Positions 21,538 to 32,188 of a DNA stretch of 64,000 bases are shown here, one piece after another; position 1 is the stretch's first letter, and every line of letters starts with the position of its first letter. The stretch lies in contig WOAB01000146.1 of NCBI GenBank assembly GCA_027886185.1, forward strand, positions 1,054,001-1,118,000, given 5' to 3'. The position numbers were made by a program, and so were the translations under genes. The notes under the pieces were generated by a model, which was not told the origin of the DNA, searched no databases, and saw only the letters and a program-made list of their open reading frames with translations. The DNA is from Rheum nobile. Lineage: Eukaryota; Streptophyta; Magnoliopsida; Caryophyllales; Polygonaceae.

Positions 21538-22067
21538 ACAGCGGAAGACTTTAAATAATCAACAAAATGGTCTTGATCGCAATGATCACCCGCCAAAGAT
21601 CTTAACCTGGATAAACTTATCAATAACACCGTTTGCCTTCATAGTCGTTCTAGCCTTCACGGGATGGCAACTTATCTGATGTGCCGAATCGAACGGATGA
21701 CACCAGCCAACCATGCAGAGAACAATTACGGTTGGTTAGTCTAATGAAAGACTATGCAAGGGTACAAGCAGAGTGGTTCGAGTGATCGTAACCGTTTACT
21801 ATCACTGTCCCTCGACTAATAACCGAAGTAACGATATAAAAACCCGGTACTTTCACTGAATGATATAACAATTAGATATGCACTGAAGAGAAGACTCCAA
21901 CTGAAATGAGCCTTATAGGAAATTATGATGAATGTTTGGGAACATTAAAGTTTCACACAAGATTTTAATTAACCTGATTTACATTAAGACGAGTTTTCCC
22001 TAGCTGCACTACGGCCTAGCTGCACTACTCGTCTGACGGTATATTAATATATGTGCATCACCGCACT

Positions 22068-22140
22068 ATCTTAATCACAACGGCACTTAACTTAATCACA
22101 ACGACACTTAACTTAATCACAACGGCACTTAACTTAATCA
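22068..22140. repeat. 21 bp tandem repeat, about 3.5 copies
   Basis: Unit CTTAATCACAACGGCACTTAA, in tandem with one or two changes, at the left edge of the extra 0.6 kb segment in this LTR. Confidence 0.85.
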
Positions 22141-22740
22141 CGGCTACCTTAAAATAGGAGAACACACATTTCTCATTTCCTTAAATGAGAAATCCTGAGC
22201 TCACACGTTACTTCTTATAATCAGACATTAAACCTTAATAACCTCGAATCTTACAACCTCAACTTCCTTAAAGATACTTCTCACAATTCCATTACTTATT
22301 AACATCAGAATTGGCCCTTATGCCAAATTCTAACTTAAATCCTTTCGGTAATGACTTAACTTATTTCTTTACTCGTCTTATAACTTAAATCTTCAAGATT
22401 TCTTAACTTTCTCCCGACATAATCACCACACTCTATGTTCCTCGAAACGGATCACATGAGATATTACTCTTAATTCCTCAAGATATCATTCTGGAAATGA
22501 TTCACCCTTATCAATGCTTATAACACAACTCACCTATGAAAGGTAACTCTCAATCTCTTAGAACATTCACTCCACACATTTATCCTTAATCACTTCATCA
22601 TATCACAACCTTATCTCCATACTGCACATCATGTAATAATTCTTACTCTATCCACTTACCACACTCACATCAACGTTAAGACTTTTAATATTATTAAGAG
22701 CAGCTACGAAGCTTTAAACCTCAGGGTGACAATTATGTCC
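22141..22740. repeat. 0.6 kb segment shared with 1875-2900, inserted in the LTR
   Basis: Same order of blocks as at 1900-2400 (for example TTGGCCCTTATGCCAAATTC and GTTCCTCGAAACGGATCACA). The LTR sequence stops before it and resumes at about 22745 (TTATTAATTATGTGC), so it is an insertion or retained interior sequence. No reading frame. Confidence 0.65.
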
Positions 22741-22859
22741 ACCCAATTAGTACAACACCAAAGCTTATTAATTATGTGCTTAACTGCACTTATCTTGTTA
22801 ATTTACAACACATACACACACGTTATAAGCTTTTAATTATATGTTCTGTCACGCAGGAC

Positions 22860-23027
22860 ATCTATCGAAGGGATGAACCTCGCAGAGTCCAAACCTCTAC
22901 ATCTATCGAAGGAATGAACCTCGCAGAGTCCAAGCCTTTATATCTATCGAAGGAATGAACCTCGCAGAGTTCAAGCCTTTATATCTATCGAAGGAATGAA
23001 CCTCGCATAGTCCAAGCCTTTATATCC
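22860..23027. repeat. about 41 bp tandem repeat, four copies, in the LTR
   Basis: Unit beginning ATCTATCGAAGGAATGAACC and continuing TCGCAGAGTCCAAGCCTTTAT. It sits where LTR A has the CGCCATGAGGGACATA repeats, so the same LTR position has given rise to two unrelated tandem arrays. Confidence 0.85.
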
Positions 23028-24498
23028 CTAGGGTCTTGATCGCCCTTTTCACCAAGTTATAAAGAAACGAATGGACCTCGCAGAGTCCAAGTGTTTCTAC
23101 GAATACTCGTGCTAACTAACAGTTCAACACAGTAATTATTCACATCAAAGCCATCCTGACAATCAACTTAAACACAAATACAATAGAAACGACTAATCCT
23201 TACCTGGACTTAGCTTTCCTGTAAACCCAAAGCTATTCTAGCATTAAAGTTAACATTAGATTCACAACAATACCATCACGGTAATTAACACACAATACTC
23301 GTGCTAACTAAACAGTTCAACACAGTAATAATCCATATTAAGGCCCTTCAGACAACATATATCTATAATAGCGTTGATTCTAACAGAAATACAACATATT
23401 ATAATATCAGATTTTTAATTAAGTTATTTATGAAATTAGTTCCCAAACAACAGTTCACTCCAATTTAATTAACAATTAAACAATTGATAATTAATGAAAC
23501 ATGGAATGATTAAGCAAGAGCGAACCGCCACTTGCCTGGAGTAGATTCGGCGATGAATCTAGACGAGACGACTACTGATTATATCCTTTCCGAGGATATG
23601 GCCTAAGCTTCAGATAACCCCAACTGATTACGAGTCCACACGCGATTCAGCAGACGTTCTAACGCTCGAATAATTTCGGGTCAAAACTGGACTGGAAGCT
23701 TAATGGGCCTTCGGCCCAACAGAACAAAACAACAGGGGGGGAGGGACCCACTTGGGTACTGTTCCTCCATCTTCTTCACCAATTCGAACCAAACAAAGGA
23801 GCAACATGGGGGGTTCTTGCCGGGCTTTCTCGCTGACGTCGGGGAGGAAGACAACGCCGGCGGGGAAGAGCACCACGACACCAGCAGCACACCTATGCAA
23901 CGACAGGGAGGAGGAGTAGCGGCGGTGCTCCAACACAGCAGCTTGGCGGGCACACCAGCGAACTCGAGCAACAGCTCCCGACGAACCGCAACAGCTCCGG
24001 TGAACTCGAGCAAGGCCGGCGATGGCGAGCTCGGTGGGAGAGACAAAGCACAGAGGCGAACAGGGGTCGGAGCAGGGGAGAGATGAGTGAGGTGTGGTGA
24101 TGTTGCACCCATCGAGCTCCATATATATCTCATGGAGGGTCTCCTTCGACCACACAAAAAAAATGAGAGGCTCACCAGAGGCCAAGGAGGAAGTGGCCAG
24201 AAATGATGCCACATGATTCCAGTGAAATGATGCCACGTGAAACTTCCCCAACCACATAACTTTTGGGAAAAAGTTTGGTATGAGTTTTAAACCCCGGAAA
24301 TTATATGTTTGTACCCAAACAAATATTCTAAGTCCCGAAAATACATCGAATGTATTTTATACCACTCAAGGAATTATTACGGAGATCAAAGATTTTACAG
24401 AAAATCCAAACTCCACTGAAAGCGAAAAATTATTGAACGAAGGATGGCAAAAATTACCCAATTATCCTTACTAAAAAATTGAGGGATATTACACGAGC

Positions 24499-24846
24499 AC
24501 AAGGGCACGAGTTGCCATCTTATTCTATTAGCTTACGGGCCACAAGGGCACGAGCTGCCGTCTTATTTTATTAGCCTACGGGCCGTAGGGCATGACTCAC
24601 GAGCAGCCGTCTTTTTCTATTAGCCTACGGGCTGCAGGGGCACGACTCACGAGCAACCGTCTTTTTCTATTAGCCCACGATTTGCAGGGGCACGAGCTGT
24701 CATCTTATTCTATTAGCATACGAGTCGTAGGGGCACGACTCACGATCAACCGTCTTTTTCTATTAGCCTACGGGCCGCAGGGGCACGAGCTGTCATCTTA
24801 TTCTATTAGCCTACGGGCCGTAGGGACGCGAGTTGCCATCTTATTC
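24499..24846. repeat. tandem array of about 43 bp units, right part
   Basis: About seven to eight units of the array seen at 19594-19732, some lengthened by GACTCACGAGCARCCGTC. Units vary by 10-20 percent. The regular spacing and lack of conserved repeat/unique spacer alternation exclude a CRISPR. Confidence 0.85.
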
Positions 24847-25150
24847 TATAAGCCATAGGCCACAACACAGGTTGCTGCCAAATGATAAGCCATAGGCCAC
24901 AACACATGTTGCTGCCAAATGATAAGCCATAGACCACATCACAGGTTGCTGCCAAATGATAAGCCATAGGACACAACACAAGTTGTTGTCAAATGATAAG
25001 CCATAGACAACACATGTTGTTGCCAAATGATAAGCCATAGGTCATAATACATGTTGTTGTCAAATGATATACCATAGACCACATCACATGTTGCTGCCAA
25101 ATGATAAGCCATAAGTTACAGTACAGGTTGTTGACAAATGTTAAGCCATA
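24847..25150. repeat. second tandem array, about 37 bp unit
   Basis: About eight copies of a unit containing ATAAGCCATAGGCCACA and GGTTGCTGCCAAATG. It directly follows the 43 bp array and shares the AAGCCATAGGCC-type joint. Decayed copies continue to about 25250. No gene. Confidence 0.85.
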
Positions 25151-25333
25151 GGCCACCCAGCACAAGCTATTGGGATCTTACAGCACAAGTTAAGACTCTC
25201 AAATAGCCATAGGCCAAAAAGTACAAGCTGCTGACTTCTATATTAGCTCGATGACCAAAAAGCTCAAGTTGTTGGATCCTCATGTTATCTGAAATCAAAA
25301 AACAATGTTGTCAACCCATAAGAGATTTAAAAC

Positions 25334-25836
25334 TGTGGAAGATAAGATGGGAGAATCCCACATCGAAAATATAAAGAAACCAATACCACTATATAATACC
25401 ATGGACTACTCCTCTTATTGCCAATTGGTTTTAGGATGGAATCCCATGGGCTTATATGGTGGGCTTGTGCACGGACGTACACGCCCCTCCCCTAACCGGC
25501 TCACGGACATTAACATGGTATCAGAGCGGTTCGGTCTGGGTTTGGACTCATGGTTGATTGGGCTTGTCGGCCTTAAGACACTAATGGGCTTGTCGACCTT
25601 AAGGAATGATGTCAAGTGCCAACTGGGCCAGGCCAGTTGCCATTTGAGGGGGTGTGTGGAAGATAAGATGGGAGAATTCCACATCGGAAATATAAAGAAA
25701 TCAAGACCACTATATAATATCATGGACTACTCCTCCTATTGCCAATTGATTTTAGGATGGAACCCCATGGGCTTATATGGTGGGCTTGTACACGGACGTA
25801 CACGCCCCTCCCCTAACCGGCCCACGGACTTTAACA
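25334..25836 (+). mobile_element. TRIM (terminal-repeat retrotransposon in miniature), copy 2
   Basis: Two 182 bp LTRs (25334-25515 and 25655-25836), both starting TGTGGAAGATAAGATGGGAG and ending TTAACA, flanked by the 5 bp duplication AAAAC (25329-25333 and 25837-25841). A primer site TGGTATCAGAGC (25516-25527) follows LTR 1, and a purine tract GAGGGGGTG (25646-25654) precedes LTR 2. The interior is only 139 bp and non-coding, so it depends on proteins from other elements. Its LTR shares blocks such as GACTACTCCTCCTATTG and TTTTAGGATGGAACCCCAT with the TRIM at 31662-32188. Confidence 0.95.
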
Positions 25837-25841
25837 AAAAC

Positions 25842-26881
25842 GCAATCTAAACCAAGACGTCAGCCCCAGGGGCAAGCCTGAACGAGTCAAGAAAGCACGG
25901 CATGCAAGTCATTATGCAAAGTAATGATAGACAACATCTAAGATCAATCGCATGAAATATTATAATAATCAGTTTCCTCAACCACGATTGATGCTTAAGA
26001 AACCTGATGAACATTTGTAGAGGTAAAAAATAAATTAACATATTTCTATTTTATTATTAATTTGTTATTTAATTAATACAATTTTCAAGAGGCTATTAAT
26101 GGGCTTTGTATGGCCCATTAAGAAGGATTATCCAATTACCACATCAAATAACATATTTAAGATCTTGAGGTAACCCTAATTAAAAAGAGTCTGATTGATT
26201 CACTTCTTCGAGTCTGAAACCCTAGTCTCCCCTCATTCACAAGATTGATTTGAACGTAAGAGGTTTAACGTTCTCTATTCGTAGGGCACCGGAATGAGAA
26301 TCGGACAGATCGATGTACGCTGAAGTCGCGAGTTCTTGTCATCATTATCTATTTATTGTAGTATAGATAATGTGGTGCTACCACATTATCTATTGTCATC
26401 ATTATCTCATTTTAAAACTGTATCTTGGTATCTGGTATATGAGTTATTTGGATTTAACTATTCCAAAACAAAAGTTCATTCAGTCCAATCCACTAATTGA
26501 AGTAATCCAACGTAACTATTAACAGTATGAAAAAGCTCATTTAGGTTATGTAAGATATGACATAATCTTTATTATAAGTGCAGTGAATTATAATTTTATT
26601 TTTATTGCTTCAGTTAATTACTGTAAAATAGAATAAAATAAATTTATACTTGAAGTTGACAACTCTTGAAATTTTAATTGAAGTGTTCATATGTACATAT
26701 ATGACTTTATGTAACGTCCTTCGCCTGTAGCCTCACATAACCCTCCTGATCGGATTTGCTTCTGGCAACAACTAGTCTCTTGTTGCATTCTCATGAAAAT
26801 CTTTTGTATAGTCCGAGGGATAACTAAGATTTTGTATATAACTCTAAACACAATGTATGAACCAATTTTGTACAACAATAT
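25842..26881. other. intergenic, no gene recognised; one short perfect hairpin
   Basis: AT-rich and without a convincing frame. A 13 bp perfect inverted repeat with a 3 base loop lies at 26364-26392 (TAGATAATGTGGT and its complement), flanked by the direct repeat TGTCATCATTATCT at about 26338 and 26395. The segment 26060-26330 resembles LTR or leader sequence of a retroelement, but I cannot place it. Confidence 0.4.
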
Positions 26882-27242
26882 TAGCGTTGTGCAACCGGTC
26901 CAGACCGGACCGGAATTTTTATAATCCTTGGACCGGAGACCGGACCGAATTAAAATTTAATTATTTTTTCTATTTTTATAACTATTGTGTATAATATTAG
27001 ACAATATATTTTGTTATTAATTTATATTTATAGTAGAAACTAATGTTTAATAGTGTTATGAGATATTAATATATAAAATTAAATTAAAAACAATAAAAAT
27101 CTGGTCCATCCGGTCCGGACCGGAAATCGGCCGGGTTTAGACCGGACCGAAACCGGAATTTTAGAAATATGTGGACCGGGGACCGGACCGTAATTCGCCC
27201 AGTCCGGGCATTTTCGGTCCGGTCCGAATCTGCACACCGCTA
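26882..27242. mobile_element. hAT-type MITE
   Basis: A 361 bp element with the perfect 8 bp target duplication AACAATAT (26874-26881 and 27243-27250). Imperfect terminal inverted repeats start TAGCGTTGTGCA on the left and TAGCGGTGTGCA on the right (inverted). CCGGTCCGGACCGG-like subterminal repeats occur inside. No coding capacity. It lies about 0.9 kb upstream of the cyclin coding start. Confidence 0.92.
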
Positions 27243-27734
27243 AACAATATTAATGCACCTCTTATTTATTCAAATAGGAAGCATTTGCAGATTTGCTTAC
27301 ACTTTACAACAGTGTATACAAGTATACAATAGTCTTCTATCCAAGCATCAATTTTTTGTTTTTAGTAATTTCCGTGAGTGTTTGCAACTCTAATTTCTTG
27401 AAACAAGCCAAACAATGCATGTGCCTCATTAAATCAAACAGATTATGTTTCCTATATAGGGCCCCTCCACGATCTCGAAAGTAGCCCACAGTAGCAGTGA
27501 GTAGTCACAGCTTGAAAATCTGTTGGGCCGTAAAAATGGGCCCAAAATACCAAAGCCCAAAGTAATTCTACCCAATCTCTTGAATCACTTTCTTTGTACT
27601 TTTTAAGTTTTAAACGAGGGAGGAGGGAAGAAGTCAAGAAAACAAAAGGGATGAAAAAGGGTAAAAACTTTTAAAAATTCCGAAACTTCACTAGAAAGAT
27701 TCACAGGCTCCCCCCAATATAGAAACTACAGTTA

Positions 27735-27845
27735 AACGGTCACAAAAGTTGAATCATTTTTACACGTGGCAGATCATGGACCGTGGAATGGACTCTCCAG
27801 CGCATCCGACCGCCAAAATTCGAAATCTAAATAAATTCTACCGTT
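27735..27845 (+). promoter_or_regulatory. candidate M-phase (MSA) elements upstream of cyclin B
   Basis: Two AACGG cores lie in the 400 bp upstream of the cyclin B start: TTAAACGGTC on the plus strand (27733-27742, core 27735-27739) and GTAACGGTAG on the minus strand (core 27841-27845). MSA elements with this core are bound by three-repeat MYB factors and drive G2/M expression of plant B cyclins. Whether these two sites work is inference. Confidence 0.5.
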
Positions 27846-28109
27846 ACAAAGAAGAAGCGTACCCAACACAAAAAGGCAAAGGGCCGCTCCTGTTCTGATC
27901 ACAATCATCATCATCTTCATCTTTCCCCCATGCAAATCAGAGTACAGCGGAGAAGAACAATAGAGAGAGAATTGGAAGAAGTGGCGACCGGAAGCGGAGA
28001 AAGCGGCGCCGAGGAGGCGGGGAATAGCCGTCTGCACGTGTTCCTGTCGTCGTTGCTGGCGAGTATTGGTGGCGTCTTTGCAGGAAACCGTGAAGGAGAA
28101 GAGACGAAG

Positions 28110-30146
28110 ATGGAGTCTTCTAGAGAAATTGAACCCCCACAGGAACCCCAGAGAGGTAAATTCGCTTTTTCCCCTTTGAATTCACCTTTCTTTTCTTGTT
28201 AGGGTTCTTTTAAAAGGATTATTGAAGTTGTTGTTTTGGGTAATTGTGTTTGTAGATGATGTAAAGAAGCAGAGAGAAGGGGGAAATAGGCGAGCACTTC
28301 AAGAAATTAGCAATATTGTAAACCCTTCAGATCTTCCTATCACCAAGTAACTTCATCTTCCTAAAGCTATTTTCTTTTTCTCTAATATACACATGATTCT
28401 AGAAATTCCATTGCTAAATCTGTTTATTTCCCCTGTTTTCTAGAAGCTTTGCTGCACTGTCATTAGCAAATAATGATCCATCAGCAATTGCCAAGAACAA
28501 TGACAAGGTTTGCAGGAGAAAAAAAACAGGGATCTCTCTCCATAAACATATATTTAATTTAGACCTGACTTGTAATGTTAATTCCACAGCTAATTAAACA
28601 GAAGTTTCAAGGTGGAGAAGCTGCGAAGGTGGCGCAGCAGCGTCCTCAGAAGAGAGTCACATACAAGCCAGAACCAGACACCATTATCATAATAAGTTCT
28701 GATGAGGAAGAGGACAAAGATTTGACCAAAGTCAAAAGGGATTTGACTGAAAAGAAATACACAGTTGGGAAGCAAAGGTCTTCTAGGAAGAAAATTAACA
28801 GCCTAACTTCTGTTCTTACTGCTCGAAGTAAGGTAAAACTCTTTTTTTACCCCTTCACAGCACTCAATTGTGAATTGTGAGTTGTTTACTGTGGAAGCTG
28901 ACAAACTTGACAACTTTTTTAGGCTGCTTGTGGGGTTGAGAGTAGACCCAAAGAGCGAATAGTCGACATTGATGCTGCAGATGTCGACAATGAACTGGCT
29001 GTTGTTGAATATGTTGAAGAAATCTACAAGTTCTACAGGCATTCTGAAGTACTAATTGATCTCCAATCCTTGTAATCCTTCCATTTTCAGTAGAACTAGT
29101 AATAGCAACTTAACAAGATGTGTTCTTTTGTGTGATGTATTGTAGGAAGAGTATCATATAAGTGATTACATGCGTTGGCAGCCGAACATAAACCCGAAAA
29201 TGCGAATGATACTCGTGGATTGGCTAATCCAAGTTCACAACAAGTTTGCACTGCTGCCCGAAACTCTTTACTTGACAATCGATCTATTGGATCGGTACCT
29301 TACAAGAAAAGTGGTCTCAAGGAGAGAGCTTCAGCTAGTAGGCATCAGCTCAATGCTCTTAGCCTGCAAATATGAGGAAATCTGGGCCCCAGAGGTGAAA
29401 TTACTTATATTAACATGGGTTACTTCAATTTTCATCTGTCAATTAAGGGCATAGGTTAGAAAATAGGTCAATTAATGGCTTGATTGATTGCAAATTTCAG
29501 GTGGATGACTTTGTGTGCATATCAGACAGGGCATATAGGAGAGAACAAGTGCTTGTCATGGAGAAATCCATTCTCACAAACCTAGAGTGGAACCTGACAG
29601 TCGCCACGCCTTATGTTTTCCTCGTTCGATTCATCAAAGCAACCGTGCCATCCGACAAACAAGTATAATATAACACACACACACACACCTTTACATTAAC
29701 AAAACTTGTGTTTTTTAGCCATCTGACTTCCTGCAAAAATGCAGGTTGAGAACATGGCCTTTTTCCTAGCAGAAAGTGGGCTAATGCACTATGATCTCGT
29801 GGTGTCTTGCCGCCCATCACTGCTCGCTGCTGCAGCCGTTTATGCAGCACTTCGTGCTCTGAATCGAACCCCTTCTTGGACTGAAACGCTCCGGCATCAC
29901 ACAGGGTATAGTGATGATCATGAGATAGAGTAAGCAGGCTTTCTTATAGCTTAATCTCCATTGGTTTTGTTACTTTTGTATATGTTATTGGTCTAACTGA
30001 AGTTTCGTTACTGTGATGAATGGTTTTGTAGGAGGTGTGCTGATAAGCTTCTTCAGTTGGCGCCTGATAATAAGAAGAGTCTCCAAGCAGTCTGCAGGAA
30101 GTACAGAGATCCCAGCAGAGGTGCTGTTGCTGAAGACACTGCTTGA
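28110..30146 (+). CDS. CYCB1: G2/mitotic-specific B-type cyclin (CYCB1-like), nine coding exons
   Basis: The only intact host gene here: regulatory subunit of a mitotic CDK in the nucleus. Coding exons: 28110-28155, 28256-28346, 28444-28507, 28590-28832, 28923-29048, 29146-29394, 29501-29662, 29745-29929 and 30032-30146. All introns are GT-AG and the frame is continuous over 426 codons, a normal B1 length. A destruction box RRALQEISN lies at residues 27-35. A Lys-rich middle with ISSDEEEDKD follows, then IVDIDAADVDNELAVVEYVE. The N-terminal cyclin box has MRMILVDWLIQVHNKF and ACKYEEIWAPE; the C-terminal cyclin fold runs about 300-418. An in-frame ATG at 27930 would add 60 residues; 28110 is preferred for its better context and family length. 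Two AACGG cores upstream fit M-phase control. The subfamily call B1 is likely, not proven. Confidence 0.93.
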
Positions 30147-30481
30147 ATGGAATTCTAGGATTTGTATTAATTATAGATTAGGGTTTTCACGGAGAGATCA
30201 GATTGCTTGAATGGTCTTTAATATTATTTGTTTGTAATTTCTATGCTTGGAATGCTTTCCAAAGGTTTGTGAGGCCGTAGACACTGCTTTTGTTTGGTTT
30301 AAGATTCAATTGAAGCTTGCTTCTTTTTATGATATCATCTTCACTTTGTTTGGCACACACTCACTCCTTATATTGGATCGGATTCAGGGACTTGATCGCT
30401 ATGATCCTTTAGTGCCTTGTGTCTCCAAGAGAACCTCTTATGCTTCAATTGCCTATACTTGAAAGTTGAAACCCTTGTGGG
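30147..30481 (+). other. 3' flank of the cyclin gene
   Basis: Probable 3' untranslated region and downstream sequence. T-rich, with AATATTATTTG at about 30220 but no clear poly(A) signal that I can choose with confidence. Confidence 0.45.
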
Positions 30482-31110
30482 TAGGCATGTCAATGGGGAT
30501 GGGTTCCGGATAGGGAGTAGTATCCCCGTTCCCATTTCCGTTCGTCCCCATTCACATCCCCACGTGGAGAGTTAAAGTTGTCCCCGTCCTTACCAAATTC
30601 CCGTCCCCATTAATAGTCATTTCGAGTATTTTCGAATTCCCCACTTATAGTCAAACAATTTCCCTATAAATATCTCATTTAACCCCCGCGAAATTTTTCT
30701 CACTCGCTTTCATGTTTAGGGATGTCAATGGGACGGGGAATCCCCATTATCTGTGGGGATTCCCTGCTACGGGGACGAGGATGAGGATTTTAAATAGGGA
30801 CGAGGGCGGGGATGGGGCAAAAAACACACCCCGCATGGGGACGGGGATAGAGTCTCCATCTCGTCCCCGTCCCCGCCGGGAATCCTCACGAGTATCTCCG
30901 TTGGTAATCCCCGTGGTATCACTCGTTGTGTTTCCCCACAAAATTACCCATTTAGAAACACGATGGAATTTCCCATGGAGAATTTTCATGGGTGACCTCA
31001 CGGGGATTATAAATGGAGATACAATTTTCATGGTTGGGATTTCCGGCGGGGAATTTTTTCATATTCATTATTTTATAGTTGGTAATTATTTTTTTATTAA
31101 AAAAATGGTG
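30482..31110. mobile_element. two GC-rich hAT-like MITE fragments
   Basis: Two starts of the type TAGGSATGTCAATGGGG (about 30483 and 30718), followed by many GGGGATGGGG/CCCCGTCCCC runs. This terminal sequence is characteristic of small hAT-related elements in plants. I find no right-hand inverted end for either, so they are treated as truncated copies. Reading frames here come from low-complexity GC runs. Confidence 0.5.
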
Positions 31111-31661
31111 TAATAGAACTTTAAAAGTATTAGTAAGCATGTACTATACAATGTACAATTATATCCTTAACGTATAAAAAATATTCTCATTTCTTAATTT
31201 ATGAAAAAATCTTACTGTAAATACAACATACAATTTAATTATTTTAAATGATTTGATTATTATAAATATAAATATATTCTCAACTTTTATTATTTATATT
31301 ATTATTTATTTTAATTTTTCTAGTATTATAGAAATTTTATATGTAAATAAAAAAGTTATAAATTAAACCCTCAAATCTTAAATCTCATATCCTATTAGCC
31401 CAAATCATAAAGCTCAAAATCTTAAACCATGAAGTCTGACCTCCAAACATATTTATTTACATATCGCGATACAAAACTACTTTGATAAGTAAATTTATCA
31501 TATTTGTACATAAATATAACATATGAACTTTTATATGTAATCAAACCTAAATTCAAAAATCCTAATGTTCAAACCTTATCACTCCAAACGTAAATTGAAA
31601 TCTAAATTCTAAAATCCTAAATTCCAATACTTATCACTCGAAACATAAACCTTAAAACTCT

Positions 31662-32188
31662 TGTTGGAATATAAACGTTCCACATCTAAAATTGAGATAT
31701 AACTTGCCTAGTATATAAGCTTGATGAACTACTCCTCCTATTGTCAATTGGGTTTAGGATGAAATCTCATTGGGCTTATGTACTAGGCTTATCTGTGCGC
31801 ATATACGCTCGTGTCTACACGACCCCCAGTCTATGGGCCAACGGACTTTCACATGGTATCAGAGCTAGTTCGGTCTTGGACCCCTTTCTTGGGTTGGTTG
31901 AGTTTGGCTATAAAAAGATTGAGATGTCCACCCATACCTGTTTGTCCAAGTGTCAACTGGGCCTGGCCAATTGCCCGTTCGTTGCACTTGCGAGGGCGTG
32001 TTGGAATATAAACGTCCCACATCTAAAGTTGAGACATAATTTGCCTAGTATATAAGCTTGATGAACTACTCCTCCTATTAACAATTGATTTTAGGATGGA
32101 ACCCCATTGGGCTTATATACTAGGCTTATCTACGTCTATGCGCTCGTGTCTGCACAACCCCCAGTCTATGAGCTCACGAACTTTCACA
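31662..32188 (+). mobile_element. TRIM, copy 1
   Basis: LTRs of 192 and 190 bp (31662-31853 and 31999-32188), both starting TGTTGGAATATAAACGT and ending ACTTTCACA, flanked by the 5 bp duplication ACTCT (31657-31661 and 32189-32193). Primer site TGGTATCAGAGC at 31854-31865 and purine-rich GCGAGGGCG before LTR 2. The interior is 145 bp without coding capacity. The other arm of the inverted repeat has the empty site at 51516-51520 with a single AGAGT. Confidence 0.95.

Larger units (their letters stand above)
21538..24493 (-). mobile_element. Tekay-like LTR, nearly complete (block B right)
   Basis: Minus-strand LTR sequence from ACAGCGGAAGAC (matching 4340 in LTR A) to the LTR start at 24493 (minus strand TGTAATATCCCTCAATT). 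The last about 210 bp of the LTR 3' end are missing. At 2956 bp it is longer than its sisters because it carries a 0.6 kb segment (22141-22740) shared with 1875-3119 and two local tandem repeats. A TATATAT element lies at 24121-24128. A GC-rich block at about 23730-24080 is not shared with the other LTRs. Confidence 0.8.

Noticed and set aside
24499..25150. CRISPR-like spaced repeats
   Set aside because: Units are contiguous and diverge evenly, with no unique spacers; the surrounding DNA is plant nuclear.
27930..28109. Upstream in-frame ATG that would extend the cyclin by 60 residues
   Set aside because: Poor start context, an N-terminal extension unlike B cyclins, and a normal family length from 28110. 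Not excluded.
30712..31113. 133-codon frame downstream of the cyclin gene
   Set aside because: It is created by GGGGATGGGG-type runs of a hAT-like fragment and shadowed on the opposite strand.
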